DNA of 49,737 nucleotides from Gammaproteobacteria bacterium (GTDB lineage: Bacteria; Pseudomonadota; Gammaproteobacteria; Burkholderiales; Burkholderiaceae_B), in assembly GCA_030832095.1 (NCBI GenBank), contig JAURJT010000037.1, positions 1-49,737 on the forward strand, given 5' to 3'. The notes beneath the pieces were generated by a model. The model ran no database searches and had not been told where the DNA came from. It was given only the letters and a program-made list of their open reading frames with translations. The stretch's first letter is position 1, and every line of letters begins with the position of its first letter. A program made the translations under genes and the position numbers. This document shows, one piece after another, positions 1 to 7,880 of the stretch.

Positions 1-89
1 ACACGCAACTCGCTCACTTCGGCTCGCACGGTGCTCGCACAGGCGAGCAACACAACAGTTGTCAGTAACTGAAGATATTTGTTTTTCAT
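1..89 (-). CDS. N-terminus of a secreted substrate-binding protein (partial)
   Basis: An ATG at 87-89 on the minus strand opens a frame that runs off the left edge of the window. The 29 visible codons read MKNKYLQLLTTVVLLACAST and continue VRAEVSELRV. This is a typical Sec signal peptide (KNK start, hydrophobic core, cleavage likely after VRA) followed by EVSELRV, which resembles the mature start of NitT/TauT-type ABC transporter periplasmic binding proteins. The remainder lies outside the window, so the substrate cannot be assigned. Another periplasmic protein is possible; only the secretion signal is firm. Confidence 0.5.
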   Translation of the reverse strand, partial: MKNKYLQLLTTVVLLACASTVRAEVSELR

Positions 90-213
90 GTTTGTCTCTG
101 TTTGATTCTCTTATGTTTTTGGTACACGGTTTTTTGTAAGGGGCAGACTTTATTCTACCCGTGCTTGAGCCTCTGATCCAAAAGTTTATATATTTAGGCT
201 AGGGCAGCACCGC

Positions 214-227
214 CTGTTTTAAAACAG
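214..227. repeat. Perfect 14-bp palindrome CTGTTTTAAAACAG
   Basis: A perfect palindrome (CTGTTTT/AAAACAG, no spacer) lies 40 bp past the stop of the DUF3300 gene and about 125 bp upstream of the start of the truncated binding-protein gene. With no loop it is a poor hairpin and better suited to a dimeric DNA-binding protein, but no regulator can be named. The rest of the 90-267 gap is AT-rich near 185-200 and shows no gene. Confidence 0.3.
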
Positions 228-267
228 TACCCAACGTTGCCCATCAAGACAAGCTTTCGCTGCGCGC

Positions 268-1359
268 TCAGTGGCGACGCGAACCGTTGCGTCCGCCATT
301 TGCATTCGACGTAGTTGCGGGACGCACGCCATGGTGAGCGCCCGTTGCCTGAACCGCCGCAGACCCACCACCACCATGATTATGCACGTATTGCTGTGCG
401 TGTTGTCGTGCTTGATTTAAGTGCTGTTGTGCAGCGGGCGTTACACCATGGTTGGGATAGCGATAGGGAACGTTGTAGCGATGCGCACCGTTATACGCCC
501 AGTAGCTAGCACCACCCACGCGCGCAGGATAACGATAGCCCGGCGCGTTATACAAGGTATTAAAGCGGTTGTAATAGCCGTTGTTAATATAAATCGAGCC
601 ATAGCCCCAGTAAGGCGTAGCCCACAGGGCGACTCCTGCGCCGACACCAACGCCAAAGGCCATCGCACCCCAACCGGGGTTATAGACTGCATAGGGCTGA
701 TAGGCGGGATACGGCCACGGGCCGTACACCACCATGGGGTTATACGTGGGTACGTACACAATGTCTGGGTTGGTCGGCATGATGATGATATTTGAGAAGG
801 GGTCAGTTGAGACCAGCATCTGCGTGCCCGATTGCAAATTACCAGTCTGCCGTGCATGCGAACGTAACGCTTGCACAGCCTGCATCAACTCAGAAGGCTG
901 CACCAAATAGGCGTCACCCAGACGGTGAGTCCATTCAAGTTGATTACCCAATAGCTTTAAGGCATCAGGAAAATGCACTAACGACTTCACACTATTGTCC
1001 CAGCGCTGTTGCGCCAGGGCCGCCTCAAATGCGCTACCGGTTAAGCGATTATTCTGCAACCAAATCGTGGCCGAAGCAACTTCAAGCGGGTAAGTGGCTG
1101 CCATCAGCATTTGGGCAAGCAACCCATCTGGATACAGCGCCACCGGTGCGACCAAGGCCTGCAGCTCGGGCAGAGAAATAATATTGGCTTGGCCGCTTGG
1201 CGGGTTAACAAGCTGCCCTGGTGCTTGTGCGAGTGGTGTCATCAGCGGGGCAGCGCTTTGGGCGACCGGCAAAGGCGTTGTCGGCGTTTGTGCCCAAACA
1301 CTCGCCACAAACAGCCACGAAACCCCAAAACACGCAGACCAACACGTTTGCCGACTCAT
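268..1359 (-). CDS. DUF3300 family secreted protein
   Basis: A 363-residue protein beginning with a Sec signal peptide (MSRQTCWSACFGVSWLFVAS, cleavage probably after VWA). Residues about 65-200 carry the DUF3300 signature: LVAPVALYPDGLLAQMLMAA, then TYPLEV and an all-helical stretch ending in ERW-like tryptophans. The C-terminal half (about 205-363) is low complexity, rich in Tyr, Pro, Gly, Asn and His, with repeated PYxxY-type elements, and ends RRH. Function in this family is unknown; export to the periplasm or envelope is inferred from the signal peptide. It stands alone with 166 bp upstream and 178 bp downstream free of genes. The start is supported by the signal peptide beginning exactly at this ATG. 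Confidence 0.8.
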   Translation of the reverse strand: MSRQTCWSACFGVSWLFVASVWAQTPTTPLPVAQSAAPLMTPLAQAPGQLVNPPSGQANIISLPELQALVAPVALYPDGLLAQMLMAATYPLEVASATIWLQNNRLTGSAFEAALAQQRWDNSVKSLVHFPDALKLLGNQLEWTHRLGDAYLVQPSELMQAVQALRSHARQTGNLQSGTQMLVSTDPFSNIIIMPTNPDIVYVPTYNPMVVYGPWPYPAYQPYAVYNPGWGAMAFGVGVGAGVALWATPYWGYGSIYINNGYYNRFNTLYNAPGYRYPARVGGASYWAYNGAHRYNVPYRYPNHGVTPAAQQHLNQARQHAQQYVHNHGGGGSAAVQATGAHHGVRPATTSNANGGRNGSRRH

Positions 1360-1525
1360 GTGTACTCGCCTAATCGAAATACAAGCAATCCTTGCAAGCT
1401 ATCACAGCACGCCTCGCAAGCTGAACAGCTTCAGTGTAGACCTAGAAAGCCTGCGCGATCGAGCCAGACACCGCTTGATGTTCTAAAAACAAATGTCAGT
1501 CGGTTACAAAGTCTTTAATCAGCAT

Positions 1526-2539
1526 TTACTCCGCTTTGATCCCCGACGTCTCGATGGTTTGTTTCCATAAAGCGAAGTCTTTTTGGATCACCTCGGCAAA
1601 CTGTGCAGGCGTTCCCAAAAAAGGCTCGAGACCAAGCGCCTGAAAACGCGCACGCGTATCGGGCTGATCTAAGAAACGATTGATTTCAGTGTTAAGTTGA
1701 GCGACCACCTCTGAGGGCGTGCCTGTGGGCGCAAATAAGCCAATCCAATAATTCACCTCGAAGCCGGGGTAACCCGACTCAGCAATTGTCGGGACGTCGG
1801 GCAAAGACGTCGAACGTGCAGCGCTACTAACTGAAATTGGCTTTAAGCGCCCACTTTTGATATGAGCAATCGATGATGCGATCCCTGTAAACATCAAAGA
1901 GGTTTCGCCACTCACCGTGGCAACTACAGCTGGCGTACTGCCTTTATAGGGCACATGCAACAAGTCTGTCGCAGTCAACTGACGAAACAGCTCGGCTGTT
2001 AAATGAGGTGAGGTTCCGACTCCGGCTGAGGCGTATTTCATGTCGCCAGGCTTCGCTTTGGCCAACGCCACCAACTCGCTCAAGGTATTAGCCGGCACGG
2101 CGGGATGCACGACCAACACATCATTTGAATAACCAATCAAGGCAATTGGCACGAAACTTTTAAACGGATCATACGTAATATTTTTATATAAAAATGGGTT
2201 GATCGCGATGATTCCAGTGCCTGCCACCAACAACGTATAACCATTGGGTATCGCCTTCGCAACCAGATCAGCACCGATGATGCCACTTGCACCCGCACGA
2301 TTCTCAACAATCACTTGTCGCCCAAAACTGTCACCTAATTTTTGCGCCGTCAGCCGGGCCACCGTGTCAGTCGAGCCCGCTGCCGATTGCGGCACAATGA
2401 ACGTGATCGAACGATTAGGGAAATCAGTCTGCGACCATGCCGCGCCACTTAGACACCACAGCGTACACACTAACAAGCGACGAATACTCAACTTCAACAA
2501 TACTTGCTTACCTGCAACGCTGCGCATCATCATTTTCAT
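1526..2539 (-). CDS. Bug/TctC family tripartite tricarboxylate receptor
   Basis: A periplasmic solute receptor of the Bug (TctC) family, about 337 residues. After a basic N-terminus and hydrophobic core, mature sequence starts near SQTDFPNRSITFIVPQSAAG, the usual first strand of the fold. Diagnostic family segments follow: VENRAGASGIIGADLVAKA, the G-Y-TLL strand, YDPFKSFVPI, and DVPTIAESGYPGFE near residue 250. Bug receptors bind small carboxylates or amides; the ligand cannot be read from sequence. The start is ambiguous among four in-frame ATGs; GAGAG in the leader favours the third residue as start. The gene lies 52 bp after the aconitase gene on the same strand and may be co-transcribed with it, hinting at a tricarboxylate ligand. 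No TctAB membrane genes are nearby, which is common for Bug receptors. Confidence 0.88.
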   Translation of the reverse strand: MKMMMRSVAGKQVLLKLSIRRLLVCTLWCLSGAAWSQTDFPNRSITFIVPQSAAGSTDTVARLTAQKLGDSFGRQVIVENRAGASGIIGADLVAKAIPNGYTLLVAGTGIIAINPFLYKNITYDPFKSFVPIALIGYSNDVLVVHPAVPANTLSELVALAKAKPGDMKYASAGVGTSPHLTAELFRQLTATDLLHVPYKGSTPAVVATVSGETSLMFTGIASSIAHIKSGRLKPISVSSAARSTSLPDVPTIAESGYPGFEVNYWIGLFAPTGTPSEVVAQLNTEINRFLDQPDTRARFQALGLEPFLGTPAQFAEVIQKDFALWKQTIETSGIKAE

Positions 2540-2591
2540 CTCTCTTCGGTCTGCCTAGCCGTTCGCTCAAGCAGACCGCACACCACCAACA

Positions 2592-5339
2592 CTACGCAGA
2601 GGCCTGCTCTAAACGAGCTCTTAGCACGCACTGCAAAATGCCACCGTGCCTGTAATACTCGGCTTCAACGTCGCTATCCAGGCGCACCAACAAACGGATT
2701 GTTTGCGAACGGCCATCTTCGTACCTAATCAGGCAATCAAGCTGCTCGCGCGCCTTCAGACCTGCTTTTAGCCCACGGATATCAAAGGTTTCAGAGCCGT
2801 TCAAGCCAAGCGAGTGTCGAGTGTCGCCATTTAAAAACTGCAGCGGCAATACACCCATGCTCACCAAATTTGACCGATGAATGCGCTCAAGTGACTCAGC
2901 GATTACGGCGCGCACACCAAGTAAACCCGTACCTTTGGCAGCCCAGTCGCGCGATGACCCAGCTCCATATTCTTTACCCGCGACAACGACCAAGGGCACG
3001 CCCTCTTCGCGATACCGTTGTGCTGCCGCGTAAATTGACATTGGCTCTTTGCTTGGCATATGCAAGGTCGAACTACCCTGCACTTCTGGAGTCAGTTCGT
3101 TATGCAGGCGCACGTTTGCAAAGGTGCCGCGCATCATCACTTGGTGATTTAAGCGACGCGCCCCGTAATTCACAAAATCTGCAGGGGCAACCCCCAAAGA
3201 TTGCAGATACTCGCCGGCTGGCGTCTGCACAGAAAATTTTCCGATCGGCGAAATGTGATCGGTCGTGAGCATATCGCCAAACATCCCAAGCACTCGTGCA
3301 CCAAGGATATCTTCGTGCGCAGGCACCTCGCGGGTCATACCATCAAAATACGGCGGGCGTTGAATAAACAGACTCTCTGGATTCCAGTCGTAAATTTTGC
3401 CAGTCACACTTGTCAATGCCCGCCATTGTGGCGAGCCTTCAAAGATTGTTTGATAGCGCTCTTGATACAAATGAGGCTCAACATAGCGTTCGATCATGGC
3501 GCGAATCTCTTCAGGAGCGGGCCAAATATCTTTCAGATACACCGCCGCACCTTGCTCGTCATGCCCTAACGGCTCTTGCGTGAGGTCAGTTCGTATTGAG
3601 CCTGTCAGCGAATACGCCACCACCAAGGGCGGCGAAGCTAAAAAATTAACTTGCACGCTGTTATGCACGCGCGCATCAAAATTACGATTACCCGACAACA
3701 CCGCCACTGTGGCTAACTGTTGTGTCTCAATCGCTTTTAATATCGGCTCGGGCAAGGGGCCAGAGTTGCCCATGCAACTCATGCAACCAAAGCCTACAAC
3801 GTTAAAGCCTAAGGCATCAAGCTCGGCTTGCAACCCTGAGACCTTTAAATAATCGGCCACCACACGCGAACCCGGAGATAACGACGTTTTCACCCAAGGC
3901 TTGGGCTTCAATCCACGACGACGTGCGTTACGGGCCAGTAAACCCGCACCAATCATCACAGCAGGATTAGACGTATTGGTGCAACTTGTGATGGCGGCGA
4001 TGACCACCGAGCCATCCTGAATGTCGCTGACCGACATCGCCGCTTCTGTCACCTGAACTGAAGATGAAGACGGTTTGCCCTGCGCCACGCTAGCACCAAG
4101 CTTCTCAGCCGCGAGAGTAGGTACCGGCGTCTTCTTAGACGCAATCACATGGTTAAACGCTTGAGCGACCCCTGCAAGATCAACCCGCGCATCTGGGCGA
4201 CTCGGTCCCGCCATGCTAGGCACCACTGCCGATAAATCAATCTCAATCACTTTCGCGTAGCGTGGCGTCAAGGTCTGAGCGTCTCGCCACAAACCTTGCG
4301 CCTGACAGTAGGCCTGGACCAGGGCAACTTGCTCTGCGCTACGTCCCGAAATAGTCAGATAACGAAGCGTCTCATGATCCACCGGAAAAAAACTCATGGT
4401 TGCGCCACACTCGGGCGTCATGTTTGAGACGGTTGCCCGTTCAGGCAAGGTCAGTGCATCGACCCCTACACCAAAGTACTCAATGAACCGCCCAATCACG
4501 TCTTCGCCACGCAAACGTTGTGTGATGGTCAGTACCAGGTCGGTTGAGGTCACACCGGGCTGTAACGCACCGATCAACTGACAGCCAACGACTTCAGGGA
4601 TTGGCACAGAGACCGGCTCTCCCAAGGCCACTGCACCACCCTCAAAGCCACCGACACCCCAACCCACGACCCCTAAGGCATTGATCATCGCAGTATGGCT
4701 ATCCATCCCAATCAACGAATCAGGAAACGCCAACTGGCGACCTTGATGCTCTTTCGTCCAAACCACTTTGCCTAAAAATTCTAAATTAATCTGATGCAAA
4801 ATCCCAGAACCTGGCGGAAACACGCGCACGCCATCAAAGGCCTGACTACACCAGCGCAAAAATTCGTACCGCTCACGATTTTGCTCAAACTCAATCGTCA
4901 TATTGTGTTCAAGCGAAGTCGGTTTACCCGAATCTTCAACCATCACAGAATGATCAACGACAAAATCCATCGCAACGCTGGGATTGATCAAGGCTGGGTC
5001 ACCACCAACCGCAGTCATTGCATCGCGCATCGCGGCCAAATCACCCATCAAGGTCAGCCCAGACGATTCAGGCATCAACACGCGCGCAGGCCTGAACTCA
5101 ATCACACAATCGGCTTGGCGAGCCACCAGCTGCGCCACCAGTTGTTCGACGTCGACAGACGAAACAGCGCGATCGCTCAGCGCCTGATGTCGCAACAAAT
5201 TCTCAAGCAAAATTCGTAAGGTGTAGGGTAAGGTATTGAGCTCGCGCAAACCGGATAGCTGGGCTTCGGGCAGGCTGAAATAATCGTACTGTTTTCCGCT
5301 GACTTCAAGAGTTCGACGTAATTGGCTAGCTTGAAACAT
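2592..5339 (-). CDS. acnA: Aconitate hydratase A family (divergent)
   Basis: A 915-residue member of the AcnA/IRP family of [4Fe-4S] hydro-lyases, which interconvert citrate and isocitrate via cis-aconitate in the cytoplasm. Cluster ligands are visible: ITSCTNTSNPAV near residue 450 and GCMSCMGNSGPL near 515. Catalytic elements VDHS, PPGSGILHQ, GMDSHT and NMTPECGAT are kept, as are SSRDWAAKG and the swivelling C-terminal domain. Odd points: the usual RVLMQDFTG segment reads RVLMPESSG, losing the Gln and Asp, and GGIEAEAAMLGQP reads GGFEGGAVALGEP. The start is placed at the ATG at 5337-5339 because GGAAGG sits about 10 bases before it; an ATG at 5357 and a TTG at 5366 are also in frame. It is followed by a Bug receptor gene. 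It may be a paralogue with a different hydroxy-acid substrate. Confidence 0.85.
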   Translation of the reverse strand: MFQASQLRRTLEVSGKQYDYFSLPEAQLSGLRELNTLPYTLRILLENLLRHQALSDRAVSSVDVEQLVAQLVARQADCVIEFRPARVLMPESSGLTLMGDLAAMRDAMTAVGGDPALINPSVAMDFVVDHSVMVEDSGKPTSLEHNMTIEFEQNRERYEFLRWCSQAFDGVRVFPPGSGILHQINLEFLGKVVWTKEHQGRQLAFPDSLIGMDSHTAMINALGVVGWGVGGFEGGAVALGEPVSVPIPEVVGCQLIGALQPGVTSTDLVLTITQRLRGEDVIGRFIEYFGVGVDALTLPERATVSNMTPECGATMSFFPVDHETLRYLTISGRSAEQVALVQAYCQAQGLWRDAQTLTPRYAKVIEIDLSAVVPSMAGPSRPDARVDLAGVAQAFNHVIASKKTPVPTLAAEKLGASVAQGKPSSSSVQVTEAAMSVSDIQDGSVVIAAITSCTNTSNPAVMIGAGLLARNARRRGLKPKPWVKTSLSPGSRVVADYLKVSGLQAELDALGFNVVGFGCMSCMGNSGPLPEPILKAIETQQLATVAVLSGNRNFDARVHNSVQVNFLASPPLVVAYSLTGSIRTDLTQEPLGHDEQGAAVYLKDIWPAPEEIRAMIERYVEPHLYQERYQTIFEGSPQWRALTSVTGKIYDWNPESLFIQRPPYFDGMTREVPAHEDILGARVLGMFGDMLTTDHISPIGKFSVQTPAGEYLQSLGVAPADFVNYGARRLNHQVMMRGTFANVRLHNELTPEVQGSSTLHMPSKEPMSIYAAAQRYREEGVPLVVVAGKEYGAGSSRDWAAKGTGLLGVRAVIAESLERIHRSNLVSMGVLPLQFLNGDTRHSLGLNGSETFDIRGLKAGLKAREQLDCLIRYEDGRSQTIRLLVRLDSDVEAEYYRHGGILQCVLRARLEQASA

Positions 5340-5653
5340 CTGGATTGTCCCTTCCATGTTGAGCAAATTCTTTGTCAGCCATTTTCTCTAACAAATCATC
5401 ACTTCAGTGTGTGTATCGCGTTTTCTCGTTATCAAAAATTACCCTCGTGCGACTTGAATGGCCGCACGTGAACTCGCCCTATCTCAGCCAAGTTTTCACT
5501 CGCGTTCTCGCTTGCAGTTGTAACCAATTGTTACAACCCGTTAAGCATAGCTCAGGTCGTACAAAACATTGTGACAAATCCGGTATGGTGCGGTCTTGCA
5601 CTGTTTCTGTCCGACTTTTGGCTTCTACTTGCCTTAAAAAGCGAGTGTTTTAC
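5340..5653. promoter_or_regulatory. Divergent acnA / ompR intergenic region
   Basis: These 314 bases separate the divergent aconitase and OmpR-type regulator genes and show no credible gene; the open frame running through on the plus strand from 5372 is an upstream extension of the regulator without family similarity. The region must hold both promoters. Its one strong element is the inverted repeat at 5517-5537. The leader of the regulator gene near 5636-5653 is AT-rich (TTAAAAAGCGAGTGTTTTAC). Confidence 0.6.
5517..5537. promoter_or_regulatory. Inverted repeat GTTGTAAC-N5-GTTACAAC, candidate operator
   Basis: Perfect 8-bp arms, GTTGTAAC and GTTACAAC, flank a 5-bp spacer CAATT in the middle of the divergent acnA/ompR gap. 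The dyad is shaped like a dimer binding site; GTAAC/GTTAC cores also occur in known OmpR sites of enteric bacteria, so autoregulation by the adjacent response regulator is possible. This is inference from position and motif only. Confidence 0.4.
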
Positions 5654-6391
5654 ATGATGAATATCTTACCCTCCCCTATTGTGCGCAAAATTCTAGTGGT
5701 CGATGACGACCCTCGTTTGCGTGATTTATTACGTCGATATCTTACCGATCAAGGCTTTAGCGTATTAACAGCCGAAGATGGCCAAGAGATGAGCAAAATC
5801 TGGCATCGCGAACACATTGACTTGTTGGTGCTTGATTTAATACTGCCGGGCGAGGATGGCTTGTCGATTTGCCGTCGCCTGCGCGGCAATCACGACAATA
5901 CTCCTCTGATTATGCTCACAGCCCGTGCCGAAGAAATCGATCGCATCATTGGCCTCGAAATGGGCGCAGATGATTATCTATCCAAGCCCTTTAATCCGCG
6001 TGAACTCTTAGCCCGTATCAAAGCAATTTTGCGTCGGCGTGGCAGCGACGAACATCCAGGCGCGCCTAGTTACGATCACGAAGCCATCTACTTTGGGCCC
6101 TTTGAGCTCAATCTGGCCACCCGCACCCTGACACGCGATCGTCATATCGTACCGATCACAACCGGTGAATTTTCAGTGCTGAAGGTCTTTGGTCGCCACC
6201 CCAAGATTCCAATCTCGCGCGAAAAACTGATGGAACTCGCCCGTGGGCGTGAATACGAGGCCTACGACCGCAGCCTAGATGTGCAAATCTCGCGCCTGCG
6301 TAAACTCATCGAGGTGAACCCTTCAAAGCCCGCGTATATTCAAACCGTGTGGGGGCATGGCTATGTGTTTATCCCGGATGGCGGGCTGTGA
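5654..6391 (+). CDS. ompR: OmpR/PhoB family response regulator (RisA-like)
   Basis: A 245-residue two-component response regulator. The receiver domain (about residues 10-125) has the acidic pocket VVDDDPRLR, the phospho-acceptor Asp in [12 protein letters not shown], and the switch/Lys segment MLTARAE...[13 protein letters not shown]. The C-terminal winged helix (about 150-240) has [27 protein letters not shown] and [10 protein letters not shown], closely matching OmpR and Bordetella RisA. The start is the first of two ATGs at 5654, since family similarity begins right after it and the upstream extension resembles nothing. No histidine kinase gene lies next to it, although ompR usually precedes envZ/risS; its 3' end instead overlaps ispF by 31 bp on the opposite strand. 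Targets probably include porin genes, by analogy. Confidence 0.9.
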   Translation: MMNILPSPIVRKILVVDDDPRLRDLLRRYLTDQGFSVLTAEDGQEMSKIWHREHIDLLVLDLILPGEDGLSICRRLRGNHDNTPLIMLTARAEEIDRIIGLEMGADDYLSKPFNPRELLARIKAILRRRGSDEHPGAPSYDHEAIYFGPFELNLATRTLTRDRHIVPITTGEFSVLKVFGRHPKIPISREKLMELARGREYEAYDRSLDVQISRLRKLIEVNPSKPAYIQTVWGHGYVFIPDGGL

Positions 6392-6879
6392 GCGCTCAGT
6401 AACACGATCACATTTGCGGCGATCCCTTCTTGGCGCCCAAGGTGACCCAAGCCTTCGTTGGTTTTAGCTTTGATATTGATCGAGGTGACCGCAAGGGTCA
6501 GGTCATGGGCAATATTGGCAATCATCCCGCCGATATGAGGGCCCATTTTTGGTGCTTGCGCATGAATGGTGGCATCGATATTGACCACCTGCCAACCCGC
6601 CTCACGCACCCGTTGATACGCAGTACGCAACAACAGGCGACTATCCGCACCACGGTACTGAGGATCAGTATCCGGAAAATGCCGTCCAATATCACCCAGT
6701 CCCGCTGCACCCAACAGGGCATCCGTCAAAGCATGCAACAACACATCAGCATCAGAGTGCCCCAGCAAACCCAAACTGTGCTCAATCTGCACGCCACCAA
6801 TGATTAAAGCTCGCTCGGGCACCAATGCGTGTACATCAAAGCCCTGCCCAACGCGAAACGCATGAGGGTTCACTTGCAC
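6361..6879 (-). CDS. ispF: 2-C-methyl-D-erythritol 2,4-cyclodiphosphate synthase
   Basis: A 172-residue IspF, which cyclises CDP-methylerythritol 2-phosphate to ME-cPP in the MEP isoprenoid pathway. Family landmarks: metal ligands in GQGFDVHAL near the N-terminus; [20 protein letters not shown] with [24 protein letters not shown]; and [19 protein letters not shown] near residue 150. It is slightly longer than usual (about 160) because of a C-terminal tail [10 protein letters not shown], and this tail is the part that overlaps the 3' end of the convergent ompR gene. It lies 25 bp downstream of ispD on the same strand, so the two consecutive pathway enzymes are likely co-transcribed. Confidence 0.96.
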   Translation of the reverse strand: MQVNPHAFRVGQGFDVHALVPERALIIGGVQIEHSLGLLGHSDADVLLHALTDALLGAAGLGDIGRHFPDTDPQYRGADSRLLLRTAYQRVREAGWQVVNIDATIHAQAPKMGPHIGGMIANIAHDLTLAVTSINIKAKTNEGLGHLGRQEGIAANVIVLLSAHSPPSGINT

Positions 6880-6904
6880 TCACCTTGACGCTCACGCGCG
6901 TGAG

Positions 6905-7630
6905 TTACAGCCATGATTGCACCCATTCAAAATCTTCGGGCCATGTCACCTTGGCATTTAAGGCCGAACCTTGTATCAATAAAGGCGCATGCCCCGCCGC
7001 TTCGAGTGCTGAAGACTCATCGGTAATCGACAGGTTGCGCTCAATTGCAGTGACTAAGGCCTGCTCGAGCAAACCGGCCCGAAACATTTGCGGGGTTTGT
7101 GCCAGCCACAACGACTCGCGCGCAATCGTTTGTTGCACAGTCTTTGGAGACGTCGGGTGCGAACGTTTCACCGTATCGGCAACTGGCATCGCCAGCAAAC
7201 CACCCACCGAGTGAGGCAAACAACTATCGATCAGGCGCGCCAAAGCCTCTGCCGGCAAACCAGGCCGAGCCGCATCGTGCACAAGCACCCAGTCTTCTGC
7301 ACGCAATTGCGCGTCTTGAAGACCGTTTAATACTGTTCGAGCGCGTGTAGCGCCACCACAAGGGCAGCAGACCGTGCGTGGCAAGCCAGCCAGGCATTGC
7401 GTTGCTAGCAAATCACCCAAGGCCACCACCACACGCACTTGTTCAATTCGAGGCTCGTTCAACAAGGCCTGCACCGAGCGTCGCAACATCGGCACGCCTG
7501 CCAATAGGCGGTATTGCTTAGGCATCGCTGCATTAGACATCACAGAGGGCACTTGCGACTGCGCACGCGCGCCGACTCCGGCCGAGGGTACAAGGGCAAC
7601 AATACGCGGGGTGGTCTTAGCAAGGCTCAT
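6905..7630 (-). CDS. ispD: 2-C-methyl-D-erythritol 4-phosphate cytidylyltransferase
   Basis: A 241-residue IspD, transferring CMP from CTP to MEP. The N-terminal nucleotide-binding loop is LVPSAGVGARAQ, followed by PKQY; the IspD signature VLVHDAARPGL lies near residue 115; LAMPVADTVKR, LAQTPQMFRAG, ITDESSALE and NAKVTWPEDF follow in the usual order. Compared with E. coli IspD, the segment between the glycine-rich loop and PKQY is roughly 10 residues longer (SQVPSVMSNAAM), within the active-site loop. The gene is divergent from mfd with 250 bp between them, and ispF follows after 25 bp. Confidence 0.94.
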   Translation of the reverse strand: MSLAKTTPRIVALVPSAGVGARAQSQVPSVMSNAAMPKQYRLLAGVPMLRRSVQALLNEPRIEQVRVVVALGDLLATQCLAGLPRTVCCPCGGATRARTVLNGLQDAQLRAEDWVLVHDAARPGLPAEALARLIDSCLPHSVGGLLAMPVADTVKRSHPTSPKTVQQTIARESLWLAQTPQMFRAGLLEQALVTAIERNLSITDESSALEAAGHAPLLIQGSALNAKVTWPEDFEWVQSWL

Positions 7631-7880
7631 AGCATTCCATTAGAGCGACTCATTATATGGGTCGAGTATGCATCGCGTCTATGAAAAAGACTTGCTAGAT
7701 CACCCGCCGACGGTTCAATGGGTGAAAACACAAGCACGACTTTCAAATTTACTAAGAGTCATCGCCATATTCGTGGTCGCAGCAGCGCTTGCGTTGGCAC
7801 CCCTCGTCTTATAATCAGCACTTCACGCGGCGCCCCCTATTTTGGGATGGCGCCTGTATTATTTTTTATATTGGCTTGTT

